NCBI RefSeq assembly: GCF_000215975.1
Contig: NC_015682.1
Location: 62,001-126,000 of the forward strand
DNA length: 64,000 nucleotides
Reading direction: 5' to 3'
DNA from: Thermodesulfobacterium geofontis OPF15
GTDB lineage: Bacteria > Desulfobacterota > Thermodesulfobacteria > Thermodesulfobacteriales > Thermodesulfobacteriaceae
Part shown: one piece after another, positions 17,024 through 26,003 of the stretch
Position numbering within the stretch: the first letter of the stretch is position 1
Layout: every line of letters starts with the position of its first letter
The notes under the pieces: generated by a model
Databases searched by the model: none
Told to the model about the DNA's origin: nothing
What the model saw: only the letters and a program-made list of their open reading frames with translations
Made by a program: the position numbers and the translations under genes

Positions 17024-18022
17024 ATGTATCGGATTGTATTAGATGTAATGGGGGGTGATTTTGCCCCCTTCTCTACTCTAAAAGGAGCTGAGTTAGCTCT
17101 TCAAAAATTTCCAGAACTTCATCTTTGTCTGGTAGGTAAAGAAACTGTTCTAAAAAGTTTTAAAAATGAGGAAAGGGTTTCTTTATATTACACTGAAGAA
17201 GTTGTAGGAATGGATGAAAGTCCAAAAGATGCTTTAAAAAAGAAAAATGCTTCTATTTTTAAAGGACTTGAATTATTAAAAAATAGAGAGGCACAAGCTT
17301 TTGTTTCTGCCGGAAATTCTGGAGCAATAGTTGCAGGTGCTATATTTATTCTTGGAAGAATAGAGGGTGTTAGACGCCCTGCTATTGCTACCTTAATCCC
17401 CTCTCTAAAAGAACCTTTTGTTTTAATTGATTCAGGAGCAAATGTAGATTCAAAACCTTTTGATTTATTTCAATTTGGACTTATGGGAAGTATATTCCTT
17501 GAAAAAGTTTGGAAAAGAAAAAAACCTAAAATCGCCCTACTTTCTATAGGAGAGGAAATGGGAAAAGGAAACATCTTGGTAAAAAAAGCTCACCAGCTCT
17601 TTATTAGTTCAAATTTAAACTATGTAGGAAATATTGAAAGTAGAGATATCTTCCGGGGAGATGTTGATGTAGTTGTGTGTGATGGATTTATTGGGAATAT
17701 ATGCCTTAAACTTTCTGAAGGTTTAGCAGAAGTTATCTTAGAAATGTTAAAAAGTGAAGTAAAAAATTCTTTTATCTATATTTTAGGAATGAAACTTGCT
17801 GAAGGAGCTATTAAAAATTTCAAGAAAAAAGCTGATTGGAGAGAACATGGCGGAGCTCCTCTTTTGGGAGTAAAAGGAAATGTTATAATAGCTCATGGAA
17901 GATCAGATGCAATTGCTATTAAAAATGCTATAAAAGTTGCTATCGATTTTATAAAATTTAATCCAATTGAACATTTAGAAAAAGCTATCATAGAGACTCT
18001 TAAAATAGAGGAAGAATCATGA
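17024..18022 (+). CDS. plsX: Phosphate acyltransferase PlsX
   Basis: PlsX makes acyl-phosphate from acyl-ACP, the first donor for phospholipid synthesis by PlsY/PlsC. The N-terminal DVMGGDFAP block, VSAGNSGAIVAGAI, ATLIPS and C-terminal HGGAPLLGVKGNVIIAHGRSDA are all present in a 332-residue protein of usual size. It begins nine bases after rpmF and its stop overlaps fabH as ATGA. Product and neighbours agree fully. Confidence 0.97.
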   Translation: MYRIVLDVMGGDFAPFSTLKGAELALQKFPELHLCLVGKETVLKSFKNEERVSLYYTEEVVGMDESPKDALKKKNASIFKGLELLKNREAQAFVSAGNSGAIVAGAIFILGRIEGVRRPAIATLIPSLKEPFVLIDSGANVDSKPFDLFQFGLMGSIFLEKVWKRKKPKIALLSIGEEMGKGNILVKKAHQLFISSNLNYVGNIESRDIFRGDVDVVVCDGFIGNICLKLSEGLAEVILEMLKSEVKNSFIYILGMKLAEGAIKNFKKKADWREHGGAPLLGVKGNVIIAHGRSDAIAIKNAIKVAIDFIKFNPIEHLEKAIIETLKIEEES

Positions 18023-19017
18023 TTTCAAATACCTTAAAATCTGCTATTCTTGGCATAGGAATAGGGGTTCCCTCAAAAATTCTTACTAATTTTGATCTTG
18101 AAAAAATGGTAGATACCTCAGATGAATGGATTACAGAACGGACAGGAATAAAAGAGAGAAGAATTTTAGAAGACGGAGAAAATATAAGCAAATATGCTAT
18201 AAAGGCAAGCTTAGAAGCGTTGGAAAGAGCAAAAGTTTCTCCAGAAGAGATTAATCTTATTATATGTGCAACCCTAACTCCAGATTATTTAATCCCTTCT
18301 TTATCTGTATTGGTGCAAGAGGGAATAAGGGCTCACAATGCAGGTGCTTTTGATCTTTCTGCTACTTGTTCGGGTTTTATTTATGGTTTAGCAGTGGCTG
18401 ATCAGTTTATAAAAAATAACCCTGATTGGAAAATTCTTGTTATTGGAGCTGAAGCTTTGTCCCGTAAAACAAACTGGGAGGATAGAACTACTTGTATACT
18501 TTTTGGAGATGGTGCAGGAGCTGTAGTAATTGGCAAAAGTCCTGAACCTGAAAAAAGAGGAATTATTGATTTCATTCTTGGAACAGATGGCTCTCAATGG
18601 CATTTACTTACTTTAAAAGGAGGGGGCTCTTGTTTCCCGCCTTTTGATAAGAGACTTCCTAAAGAAGAATATTATATCAAAATGCAAGGAAGAGAGGTCT
18701 TTAAAATAGCAGTAAAAATGATGGAGAAGGTTTCTCTTGAACTATTAGAAAGAACCGGTTTAACTACAGAAGATATTAAACTTCTTGTTCCTCATCAAGC
18801 TAATTTGAGAATTATAGAATACCTAAGAGAAAAATTAAATCTTCCTAAAGAAAAAGTTTATATAAATATTCATAAATACGGAAATACCTCAGCTGCAAGT
18901 ATCCCAATAGCTTTATATGAAGCTGAATTAGAAGGGAAAATTCAGAAGGGTGATCTTGTTTTACTTGTAGCCTTTGGAGGAGGGTTTACCTTTGGTGGAG
19001 CCCTCCTCCGCTGGTGA
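18019..19017 (+). CDS. fabH: Beta-ketoacyl-ACP synthase III FabH
   Basis: FabH condenses acetyl-CoA with malonyl-ACP to start fatty acid synthesis. The catalytic triad is visible: Cys117 in DLSATCSGF, His in LLVPHQANLRII and Asn in KYGNTSAASIP; the N-terminal TSDEWITERTGIKERRI block is also typical. At 332 residues it is complete. It ends the operon and faces flgE with five bases between stops. Its last codons contain a perfect nine-base inverted repeat that may act as a terminator. Confidence 0.97.
   Translation: MISNTLKSAILGIGIGVPSKILTNFDLEKMVDTSDEWITERTGIKERRILEDGENISKYAIKASLEALERAKVSPEEINLIICATLTPDYLIPSLSVLVQEGIRAHNAGAFDLSATCSGFIYGLAVADQFIKNNPDWKILVIGAEALSRKTNWEDRTTCILFGDGAGAVVIGKSPEPEKRGIIDFILGTDGSQWHLLTLKGGGSCFPPFDKRLPKEEYYIKMQGREVFKIAVKMMEKVSLELLERTGLTTEDIKLLVPHQANLRIIEYLREKLNLPKEKVYINIHKYGNTSAASIPIALYEAELEGKIQKGDLVLLVAFGGGFTFGGALLRW
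18976..19009 (+). terminator. GC-rich hairpin inside the fabH 3' end, possible intragenic terminator
   Basis: GGAGGAGGG (18976-18984) and CCCTCCTCC (19001-19009) form a perfect nine-base inverted repeat with a 16-base loop, unusually GC-rich for this sequence. TTTTATT follows nine bases after the second arm. It lies within codons for the conserved FabH glycine-rich tail, so it may be partly coincidental. Confidence 0.35.
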
Positions 19018-19022
19018 TTTTA

Positions 19023-20633
19023 TTATCTCTTAAGATTAATCAATTCTTCAAGCATACTATCTGAAACAGTAATAATTCTTGCATCTGCTTGAAACCCTCT
19101 CTGAAAGATTATCATCTTAACAAACTGTTCTCCAAGGTCTACATTAGATTGCTCTATAGAATTGGGAGCAATTGTTCCCAGTCCATTAGTTCCTGGTTTT
19201 CCTGTGACAGGAGGTCCTGAATGGGTGGTCTCTTTAAAAAGATTACCTCCTACTTTCTGAAGTCTTTCTGGGGCATTAAAATTAGCAAGAGCAACCATCC
19301 AAAGAGGAATTACTCTACCATTTGAATAATAACCAGTTATCCTTCCTTCATTATCAGCAGCAATACTTTCTAAAGTCCCTGGTCCATATCCATTTTGGTC
19401 ATAAAATAAAGTAGCAAAAGGAGCGGAGTATTGGGTTGTTCTAACTGTTTCAGAACGCCATGAAGTTCCATCATGATAATATCCAAAATTAAGCTCTATA
19501 GGTTGTAAATTACGAGTAGCTGATGGATCTTCATTACCATTATTATCTGCAATTTTAATTCCTAAAAAATCTGCTATAAGTATAGGATAACTATTTGCTC
19601 CAAGTGCTCCTATAGTTGTGGTAAAATAATTGCTCTCTGCAAATGCATCATTAGGAGGTGGATTTTGTGGAATCCCGTTATTATTAACTATTCTAACTAA
19701 TTGATATTGGTTATTATTGGCATCCCATCCATATCTATAAACATTAAGAAAGTTTTTAACATTTCCCTGAGTGTCAAATTCAAGCATCCCATACATTAAT
19801 ACACCTTTCTTTGTGTTATCAGAAAATCCTTGTCTTAAATCTTCATTAGGATTACAAGTAACTAAAAATTCATAAACAGGCTTGGTTGTAGTTCCATCTG
19901 TTAAATTTACAGCTCTATAATAAATAGTTATTTCATGAGGTGTTCCTAAGGAATCATAAATATACAATGAAGTTCTATAATTATAATCGGTTGTTGCAAG
20001 AGGTGTAGCCAATGTAGCATCCCATTTCCCCCAAAGAGTAACTTTGTTATTGTCTGTAATAGAATTATCCCCAAAAATAGCATTATTAGTATTATCAATA
20101 GTTGTATTTCTTTCAACTTCTGCATTAAGATTGGTAATTACATCAACTAAGCTTGTTTTAACAGGGGGTGAACTTCTATCAATGCGAATATCAGTTATAG
20201 CACCAGTTATATCTCCTGTTGCCTCATCGATTTTCCACCCTTGAACTCTTAGTCCTGCTGCATTAACTAAATATCCTTCTTTATCAATCATAAATTGACC
20301 ATCTCTGGTATAAAAAACTCTTCCTGTTGCTCTGGGATCATTTACTATGAAAAAGCCATTTCCTGCAATAGCAAGGTCTGTTGGATTAGCTGTTGACTCA
20401 AAGGAGCCTTGAGTAAAAATTGGATATAATGCCTGAAGGGTTGCTCCTCTACCAAGCTGACCAGAACCAGAAGCAGTATTTATGCTCTGTGCCATTATAT
20501 CACTAAATGAAACTCTTGAAGCTTTAAAGGCTGTAGTATTAAGATTAGCTACATTATCTCCTACAACACTCATACCATGCCCTAAGGACCTAAGTCCACT
20601 TGTTCCTGTAAATAAGGCATCAGTTAAACCCAT
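19023..20633 (-). CDS. flgE: Flagellar hook protein FlgE
   Basis: FlgE polymerises into the flagellar hook. The 536-residue product has the rod/hook N-terminal helix with the signature GDNVANLNTTAFKASRVSF, the ANPTDLAIAGNGFFIV motif of hook/basal-body proteins, and the C-terminal helix SNVDLGEQFVKMIIFQRGFQADARII. The central variable domain accounts for the extra length over enterobacterial FlgE (about 400). A strong AAGGAGGTG site precedes the ATG, 36 bases after the other flgE-like gene. It is the last gene of the sigma-54-type operon; which of the two paralogues builds the hook shaft cannot be proved here. Confidence 0.93.
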   Translation of the reverse strand: MGLTDALFTGTSGLRSLGHGMSVVGDNVANLNTTAFKASRVSFSDIMAQSINTASGSGQLGRGATLQALYPIFTQGSFESTANPTDLAIAGNGFFIVNDPRATGRVFYTRDGQFMIDKEGYLVNAAGLRVQGWKIDEATGDITGAITDIRIDRSSPPVKTSLVDVITNLNAEVERNTTIDNTNNAIFGDNSITDNNKVTLWGKWDATLATPLATTDYNYRTSLYIYDSLGTPHEITIYYRAVNLTDGTTTKPVYEFLVTCNPNEDLRQGFSDNTKKGVLMYGMLEFDTQGNVKNFLNVYRYGWDANNNQYQLVRIVNNNGIPQNPPPNDAFAESNYFTTTIGALGANSYPILIADFLGIKIADNNGNEDPSATRNLQPIELNFGYYHDGTSWRSETVRTTQYSAPFATLFYDQNGYGPGTLESIAADNEGRITGYYSNGRVIPLWMVALANFNAPERLQKVGGNLFKETTHSGPPVTGKPGTNGLGTIAPNSIEQSNVDLGEQFVKMIIFQRGFQADARIITVSDSMLEELINLKR

Positions 20634-20669
20634 ATTTTTTCACCTCCTTTTTATTATAATATCGGTTAT

Positions 20670-22073
20670 TTATACTTTATTAAAAAAGTATTCTAAAAGT
20701 TGGTCTGCAGTAACAATCGTCCTTACATTGCTCTGAAAAGCCCTTTGTAAAACAATTAAGTTTATCATTTCTGTAGCTAAATCTACATTTGATCCCTCCA
20801 AAGCACCCGAAATAAGTCTACCTCTCTCATAAAGACCTGGAGCAAATATAAAAGGTGTTGCTCCATCTCTAGCTAAAAATAAATTTGAACCTATTTTAAT
20901 AAGAGAGTCTTCATATCCTGTAAAATCAGCTAAAAATATTTTAGCTACCTCTATATTTTGTCCGTTTGTATACCAAGCCTTTATTAAGCCTTCTTCAGTG
21001 ATAACTTCTATTTTATCAAATATTCCCTGAGAATATCCATTTTGATTATAATAAAGTTGGACAAAAGGGTTAGCTAAAAGTTTGCTGGCATAAGAAGCCC
21101 TTGTAATACTCCCATCTTTTTCTACCTTAAATCCTAAGTCTAAAGTTATGGTTTGAGTATTTCCTTGAATATTTAAATTAAATTGTGGTCTTCCTAAGGT
21201 GGTTAAGTCCAAGGGGGGATCTATATTAGGATCAAAAGAAGAGGGATTAGTAATTTCCCAAAATCTTGCATCTGTAATATCTCCATTTCCTCCAAAACTT
21301 AAGATTCCATAAAGAAAAACACCTTGATAAGGACCTTCTCCTCTTCCATCAAGAGTAGGATCTTCAAGGGCAACTAAAATTTCATATTCATTAGAATTAG
21401 AAGTTCTGTCTGCATAAAGTTGAAGAATCCTTCTTTCTCCTAAATTATCGTAAATAGGTAAACTCCATACAAAGTCATATCTTCCCTCTTTTAGAGCTAC
21501 TTCTTGAGTAGCATCATAATTTTTCCATAAAGGATCATCTATTCCCTCTACAGGTTTTCTACTATCAAAAATTACTTGAAGATTTATTTCATCTGTTCCC
21601 TTAGGAGGCATAACCTTAGGAATAAGGTAGGGTTTTAAAGATGCTAAATCAGCAGTTTGAGCTGTGGGATCAGCTCCTAAAAGGTAAAGCCCTAAACTAT
21701 TCTGAAGAGCAAAGTGATTTTCATCTACTTGGTTTACAAAAAATTGTCCATCTCTGGTGTAAAAGATATCTCCTTTTTTGTCTGAAACTATAAAAAATCC
21801 CTTCCCAGAAATAGCTAAATCTGTAGGAATATCTGTGGTATTAATTCCTCCTTGAGTATATAAAGTTCTAATGTCTTTGACCTTACTTCCTAATCCCTTT
21901 TCTTTCATAAATACTTCATTAGTTGCTAATATTGATTCATTCGCAAATTCATATCTACTTCCTTTAAATCCTGTTGTATTAAGATTAGCAATATTATCAG
22001 CTGTTACTCTCATACCAGTAGTAGTAGTACAAACACCACTATAACAGGTATAAATTGTTCCAAATATTCCCAT
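20670..22073 (-). CDS. Second FlgE-like flagellar hook/basal-body protein
   Basis: A 467-residue paralogue of the adjacent hook protein. It shares the terminal assembly helices (ADNIANLNTTGFKGSRYEF, IPTDLAISGKGFFIV, SNVDLATEMINLIVLQRAFQSNVRTI) but differs across the central domain and begins with an unusual cysteine-containing stretch (IYTCYSGVCTTTTGM). It may be a second hook subunit, a hook-cap or junction-like form, or a specialised rod/hook protein. It starts two bases after flgD and precedes flgE, so all three are coexpressed. The family is certain, the specific role is not. Confidence 0.88.
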   Translation of the reverse strand: MGIFGTIYTCYSGVCTTTTGMRVTADNIANLNTTGFKGSRYEFANESILATNEVFMKEKGLGSKVKDIRTLYTQGGINTTDIPTDLAISGKGFFIVSDKKGDIFYTRDGQFFVNQVDENHFALQNSLGLYLLGADPTAQTADLASLKPYLIPKVMPPKGTDEINLQVIFDSRKPVEGIDDPLWKNYDATQEVALKEGRYDFVWSLPIYDNLGERRILQLYADRTSNSNEYEILVALEDPTLDGRGEGPYQGVFLYGILSFGGNGDITDARFWEITNPSSFDPNIDPPLDLTTLGRPQFNLNIQGNTQTITLDLGFKVEKDGSITRASYASKLLANPFVQLYYNQNGYSQGIFDKIEVITEEGLIKAWYTNGQNIEVAKIFLADFTGYEDSLIKIGSNLFLARDGATPFIFAPGLYERGRLISGALEGSNVDLATEMINLIVLQRAFQSNVRTIVTADQLLEYFFNKV

Positions 22074-22075
22074 CT

Positions 22076-22732
22076 TTACTCTCCTATTAATTCTTTTATA
22101 TCTTTTAGATCTAAGGTGTAATTTCCATTGATTACTATTTGGGTATTATCTCCAAGTTTAGCTCCTGTCACTTTTGCTATCATAGTTGGAGTAATAGTTT
22201 TATTGGTATTTTCAGGAATGATTATAGAGAATAGGTAATTACCATCAGGAACTTTATTTCCTTTTAGATCTGTAGCATCCCATTGAATTTTATAATTTCC
22301 TGCCTTAAGTCCATTTAATTGTATTTTATCTACCACATTTCCTTTGTCATCCTTTATTACAATTTCTAAATAATTAACAGGCTCATCTAAATTAAACTCT
22401 CCTCCAAGAAATTTTCCATTTTCTACCCTTCCTACATTTGTTTCTACTTTTACTTTTTTACCCACAAGATTTGATATATAAGCCAAATCTAAGGACTTAG
22501 CCATATTAACTAAGGCATCAAGAGTCTTATTAATTTTAAAAAGTTGATCTACTTGATTAAAAAGGGCAAGCTGAATTGCCATTTCATTATTTTCTATAGG
22601 ATTCATAGGGTCTTGATACTGAAGTTGAGTAATAAAAAGCTGAATAAAATCCTGCATATCTAAACTTTTCTTTGGAACTCTTTGGGTATTTGGATTATTA
22701 GCCGTAGCGATACTCTTTACTTGAGATACCAT
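22076..22732 (-). CDS. flgD: Flagellar hook assembly (capping) protein FlgD
   Basis: FlgD forms the scaffold cap on which FlgE subunits assemble and is absent from the finished hook. The N-terminal block DMQDFIQLFITQLQYQDPMNPIENNE... with MAIQLALFNQVDQL is diagnostic; the C-terminal half (about residues 85-215) is the FlgD Ig/Tudor-like region with GLKAGNYKIQWDATDLKGNKVPDGNY. Length of 218 residues is usual. It lies between fliK-like and flgE-like genes, in the common flagellar order. Confidence 0.95.
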   Translation of the reverse strand: MVSQVKSIATANNPNTQRVPKKSLDMQDFIQLFITQLQYQDPMNPIENNEMAIQLALFNQVDQLFKINKTLDALVNMAKSLDLAYISNLVGKKVKVETNVGRVENGKFLGGEFNLDEPVNYLEIVIKDDKGNVVDKIQLNGLKAGNYKIQWDATDLKGNKVPDGNYLFSIIIPENTNKTITPTMIAKVTGAKLGDNTQIVINGNYTLDLKDIKELIGE

Positions 22733-22744
22733 CAGTTCCCTCCT

Positions 22745-24355
22745 TTAAACAATATAATAATATTTACCATTCCTATTATAAAACTTAAGTAAATCCCAAT
22801 TTTTAAGTGCCTTTTTATCAATCTCTTTTACATCTTCAACTTCTGCTTTTTGAGAGTAATTTCTTTTTTCTTTACTAAAGTCTTTCACTAAGTTTTTGTC
22901 GTTAAAATTAGATCCTAAGAAAAGTTGAATTTCTTTCAAATTAAAACCTGAATCCTCTAATCCAGCTTTAATAAGGTGCAAATTGTGTTTTAATTCTTGC
23001 AATAATTCAGGTTTTTCAACTCGGGCTATTATTTCTATATTTTTATCTTTGACCTTTATTTCTAACTCAAGAGAACCCATCTCAGGTGGTTCAAGTTTTA
23101 TAAAAGCTTTTTTCTCACCTTCAGGTTGTATTTCTAAACTCATTTCTTTAATCATCTCTAAAAAGCCTTCTGGAAATTTCTGAAAATCTATAATTTTGGT
23201 ATGCTCTACTTTAACTAAATTTTCCATCCTAAAATCACTTTTTATTAAATTTACATCAAAAATTTTCTGAAAATTATTTTCTTCCATTTTGAATTTCCTT
23301 TCTAAGAAATTATAAAGTTTGAATTCTTCTTTCAATATCTCTCCTTTTTTTACTTCTAAATCATTATGACTTGAAGTAAAGTCATTAAAGTCTTTCCTTA
23401 TATTTAAACTTTTTCCATTGAAATCTACTTCTGATCCACTTTGATCTACATTTTGGTTCATATATCCTTTACTTAAAGAAGCACTAAGCCAATTATGGTT
23501 AAGCTTTTGAGGATTATTTTCTATATTTTTAATTTGTAAATTTAGATTTTCTTCAATTTTAGGTTGATTATTATCCTGAAAAGTATTTGTATAAAATGAA
23601 AAAGTTTCCCTATCTGGTTGGTTATTTTCTTTGTTTTGAATATAAAAGATTTTGTTACCTTTAATTTTGCTTAAATTTCCTATCTGCCTCAAAAATTCGT
23701 AAACTTTTAACTCATCCAACTTTTCTTTGACTAAATTTTCTTCCTTATTAAGATCTTTATTTTTAGAAATATTTAAAATTTGAAAAACTTCTTCTTTATT
23801 GATTATATTTTCTACGTCAAAATCAAAAGAGTCAAAAGCGGAGGAAGAACTAACATGTTCAGCACGGGTTAAGTTTTCTGTATTAAAATAAGAAAAAATT
23901 TTCTCAAAAATTTGATTAAATTGAGAAAAATCAATTTCTTTATGACTTATTAAAAAAGAAATTAGTTTTTTAATAAAAAGGAATTTATCTTTGTTAAATT
24001 GAAAATTATTACTTTCATCTATCTTGTCAGGCTCTAAACTAACTAATTTTTTTTCGTTCAAAGAATTAAAATTATTATAATAAAATAGATAAAACAAATA
24101 TAAGTTCAATAAATCTAATTCTTTATTTCCATAAGATTTTTCTACTAAATTTGGACATTGATTAAGATCTTCATTAAGATTCCCATTAAGTATTTGGGAA
24201 ATAGAAAGATTTTCTGAAAAACTTTGATTTTCTGAAAATTGGTTGTTTATTAAATTTAAAAGAATAGACAAAAATAGATCAGATATTTTATTATAAGATT
24301 GTGCATTTAAATTCTGTACATTTAAACTTAAAAGATTATTTGAAACCTTAATCAT
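22745..24355 (-). CDS. fliK: Flagellar hook-length control protein FliK
   Basis: FliK measures hook length and switches export specificity. The 536-residue protein has a long low-complexity, Asn/Lys/Glu-rich N-terminal region without conserved features (about residues 1-400), then the conserved FliK C-terminal domain: FIKLEPPEMGSLELEIKVKDKNIEII and LHLIKAGLEDSGFNLKEIQLFL. That architecture and position upstream of flgD are typical. It is the first gene of the hook operon, with a GAGGAGAT ribosome-binding site and a sigma-54-type promoter about 35 bases upstream. Confidence 0.9.
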   Translation of the reverse strand: MIKVSNNLLSLNVQNLNAQSYNKISDLFLSILLNLINNQFSENQSFSENLSISQILNGNLNEDLNQCPNLVEKSYGNKELDLLNLYLFYLFYYNNFNSLNEKKLVSLEPDKIDESNNFQFNKDKFLFIKKLISFLISHKEIDFSQFNQIFEKIFSYFNTENLTRAEHVSSSSAFDSFDFDVENIINKEEVFQILNISKNKDLNKEENLVKEKLDELKVYEFLRQIGNLSKIKGNKIFYIQNKENNQPDRETFSFYTNTFQDNNQPKIEENLNLQIKNIENNPQKLNHNWLSASLSKGYMNQNVDQSGSEVDFNGKSLNIRKDFNDFTSSHNDLEVKKGEILKEEFKLYNFLERKFKMEENNFQKIFDVNLIKSDFRMENLVKVEHTKIIDFQKFPEGFLEMIKEMSLEIQPEGEKKAFIKLEPPEMGSLELEIKVKDKNIEIIARVEKPELLQELKHNLHLIKAGLEDSGFNLKEIQLFLGSNFNDKNLVKDFSKEKRNYSQKAEVEDVKEIDKKALKNWDLLKFYNRNGKYYYIV

Positions 24356-24390
24356 TTTTTATCTCCTCTATAAATAGCTAAAAATAAAAT

Positions 24391-24406
24391 AGCAAAAAAT
24401 ATGCCC
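24391..24406 (-). promoter_or_regulatory. Predicted sigma-54 (RpoN) promoter for fliK-flgD-flgE-flgE
   Basis: Reading the minus strand, GGGCATATTTTTTGCT places GG (24405-24404) and GC (24393-24392) exactly ten bases apart, with GGCA and TTTGCT matching the -24/-12 pattern of sigma-54 promoters. Transcription should begin near 24380, about 25 bases before the fliK start. Hook genes are classic sigma-54 targets in many polar flagellates, which supports the call. Confidence 0.6.
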
Positions 24407-24476
24407 AAAAAGGAAAAGAAATTTCTAAAGGTTTTTAAGAAATTTTTAAATGAAATTAAAGAAATTTTTTCCTATT

Positions 24477-24517
24477 TGAAAATAAAAAGGAAATATTTTC
24501 AGATAAAAAATTTCCTT
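24477..24517 (-). terminator. Intrinsic terminator after the nuo operon
   Basis: On the minus strand AAGGAAAT (24517-24510) and ATTTCCTT (24494-24487) form a perfect eight-base stem, and a T-rich tract (TTTTTATTTTC) begins within the second arm and runs past it. It stands 25 bases after the nuoN stop and before the sigma-54-type promoter of the flagellar operon, so it separates the two transcripts. Confidence 0.6.
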
Positions 24518-24541
24518 CTAATTTATTTTAATAGGTTTATT

Positions 24542-25990
24542 TTAATAGGGATAAAACAAAGAGGTAATATAAAAATACATAGTTTTGTAGATAATATCTG
24601 TCCAAGGTTTAGGATAAATACCAATTATAATTATTAAAAAAACAGTGATACATACTGGAATTAAAAAGGTAAAATCATATTTAAATTTAAATTCGAATTC
24701 TTGCTTATCCATATATACAACTTTCAAAACTCTTAAGTAAGGATAAGCTCCTATTACAGCAAATAAAATGGCAATTAGAGCTACCCATACATATTTAGCT
24801 TTAATTAAACTCATGAAAATATAAAATTTAGCTATAAATCCTGCTGTAGGAGGAATACCTGCTAAAGAAAACATAAAAACTAAAAGTAAAAGACTTACAA
24901 AAGGTGTTTTTTCACAAAGAGAAGCCATACTGGGAATGTGAAGAAGTTCTCTTTTAAAATTGGCTAAAAAGACCAAAATAGAAAATGTTCCTATAGCCAT
25001 AATTAAATACACTAACATATAGAATACAGTAAAGCTATAACCTATATAATCAGCACTAACAAGTCCTAATCCTGCATAACCTGCATGAGCAATAGATGAA
25101 TAAGCTAACATTCTTATTATGTTATCTTGTTTAATTGCCATAATGTTCCCAACTAAAATACTTGCCAAAATTATAGGTATAAGAACTTCTCCTATTTCTA
25201 TTCTTAAAGAATTAAATCCTACTAAAATTATTTTCACTAAGGTAGCTATAACAGCAAACTTAACAATTCCTGCTATAAAAGAAGTTATAGGAACTGGAGC
25301 ACTTTCATAGGCATCAGGAGCCCACATATGAAAAGGAACTAAAGAAAGTTTTATAGAAAAACCTATAAGAATAAAAATAAATCCAACTAAAAGCTCCCTT
25401 AAATATAAACTTTTTTCTAAGTTTTGAGAAATTTCTTGAAGAATAAAAGTTCCAGTAAAATAATATATTATTCCCAACCCTATAAGAATAAAAACTGATC
25501 CAAGGCTTCCCACAATAAAGTATTTTAAAGCTCCTTCTAAGGATGGTCTATTATAAGTATAGTTTAAAGCAATAAGAAAATAAACAGGAAAACTCATTAA
25601 TTCCATAGCTAAGTATATAGTAACAAGATCCATTCCAGAAAGCATTAAAAATGCTCCTACTATAGAAAAAAGCATTAATCCGTAGTATTCACCAGAATTT
25701 AAATTAATGTAATATTGTAAGTAATTATAAGAAATTAAAGAAATTAATAAAGTACCTACTACTAAGAAAAGTTTTAAAGTTGAAGAATAAAAATCTGTTT
25801 TATACGAATAGGTAAATTCTCCAAATGGAACAAATAAAATTAAATAACAGGCTAAAATAAGAGTTATGAAAGTAATATAAAAAGCATAGTTTTTATTTTT
25901 AACAAATTTGTCTATAAGAAATATAAAAGAAGAAATGAGGATAAAAATTATTTCTGTTAATATTACAGAAAAGTTTAAAGTAATTTCCAT
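24542..25990 (-). CDS. nuoN: NADH-quinone oxidoreductase subunit N (NuoN)
   Basis: NuoN is one of three antiporter-like proton-pumping membrane subunits of complex I. The 482-residue hydrophobic protein contains the family blocks YLAMELMSFPVYFLIAL, VPFHMWAPDAYESAPVPITSFIA (lysine/proline region of the pump) and LAYSSIAHAGYAGLG. I start it at the ATG for MEITLNFSV because a run of six G stands just before it as ribosome-binding site; an in-frame TTG 12 bases upstream would include that run. Last gene of the nuo operon, followed by a hairpin terminator. Confidence 0.95.
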   Translation of the reverse strand: MEITLNFSVILTEIIFILISSFIFLIDKFVKNKNYAFYITFITLILACYLILFVPFGEFTYSYKTDFYSSTLKLFLVVGTLLISLISYNYLQYYINLNSGEYYGLMLFSIVGAFLMLSGMDLVTIYLAMELMSFPVYFLIALNYTYNRPSLEGALKYFIVGSLGSVFILIGLGIIYYFTGTFILQEISQNLEKSLYLRELLVGFIFILIGFSIKLSLVPFHMWAPDAYESAPVPITSFIAGIVKFAVIATLVKIILVGFNSLRIEIGEVLIPIILASILVGNIMAIKQDNIIRMLAYSSIAHAGYAGLGLVSADYIGYSFTVFYMLVYLIMAIGTFSILVFLANFKRELLHIPSMASLCEKTPFVSLLLLVFMFSLAGIPPTAGFIAKFYIFMSLIKAKYVWVALIAILFAVIGAYPYLRVLKVVYMDKQEFEFKFKYDFTFLIPVCITVFLIIIIGIYPKPWTDIIYKTMYFYITSLFYPY

Positions 25991-26003
25991 AAATCCCCCC
26001 AAA

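Noticed and set aside
24401-24637. Plus-strand 78-codon open frame starting MPKKEKKF
   Set aside because: Its start lies inside the sigma-54-type promoter, it spans the nuo terminator hairpin and it runs 96 bases into nuoN antisense. Composition is Lys/Phe/Ile-rich as expected of random AT-rich sequence.
25991-26002. In-frame TTG start for nuoN, giving four extra residues
   Set aside because: The added codons contain the six-G run that best serves as ribosome-binding site for the following ATG.
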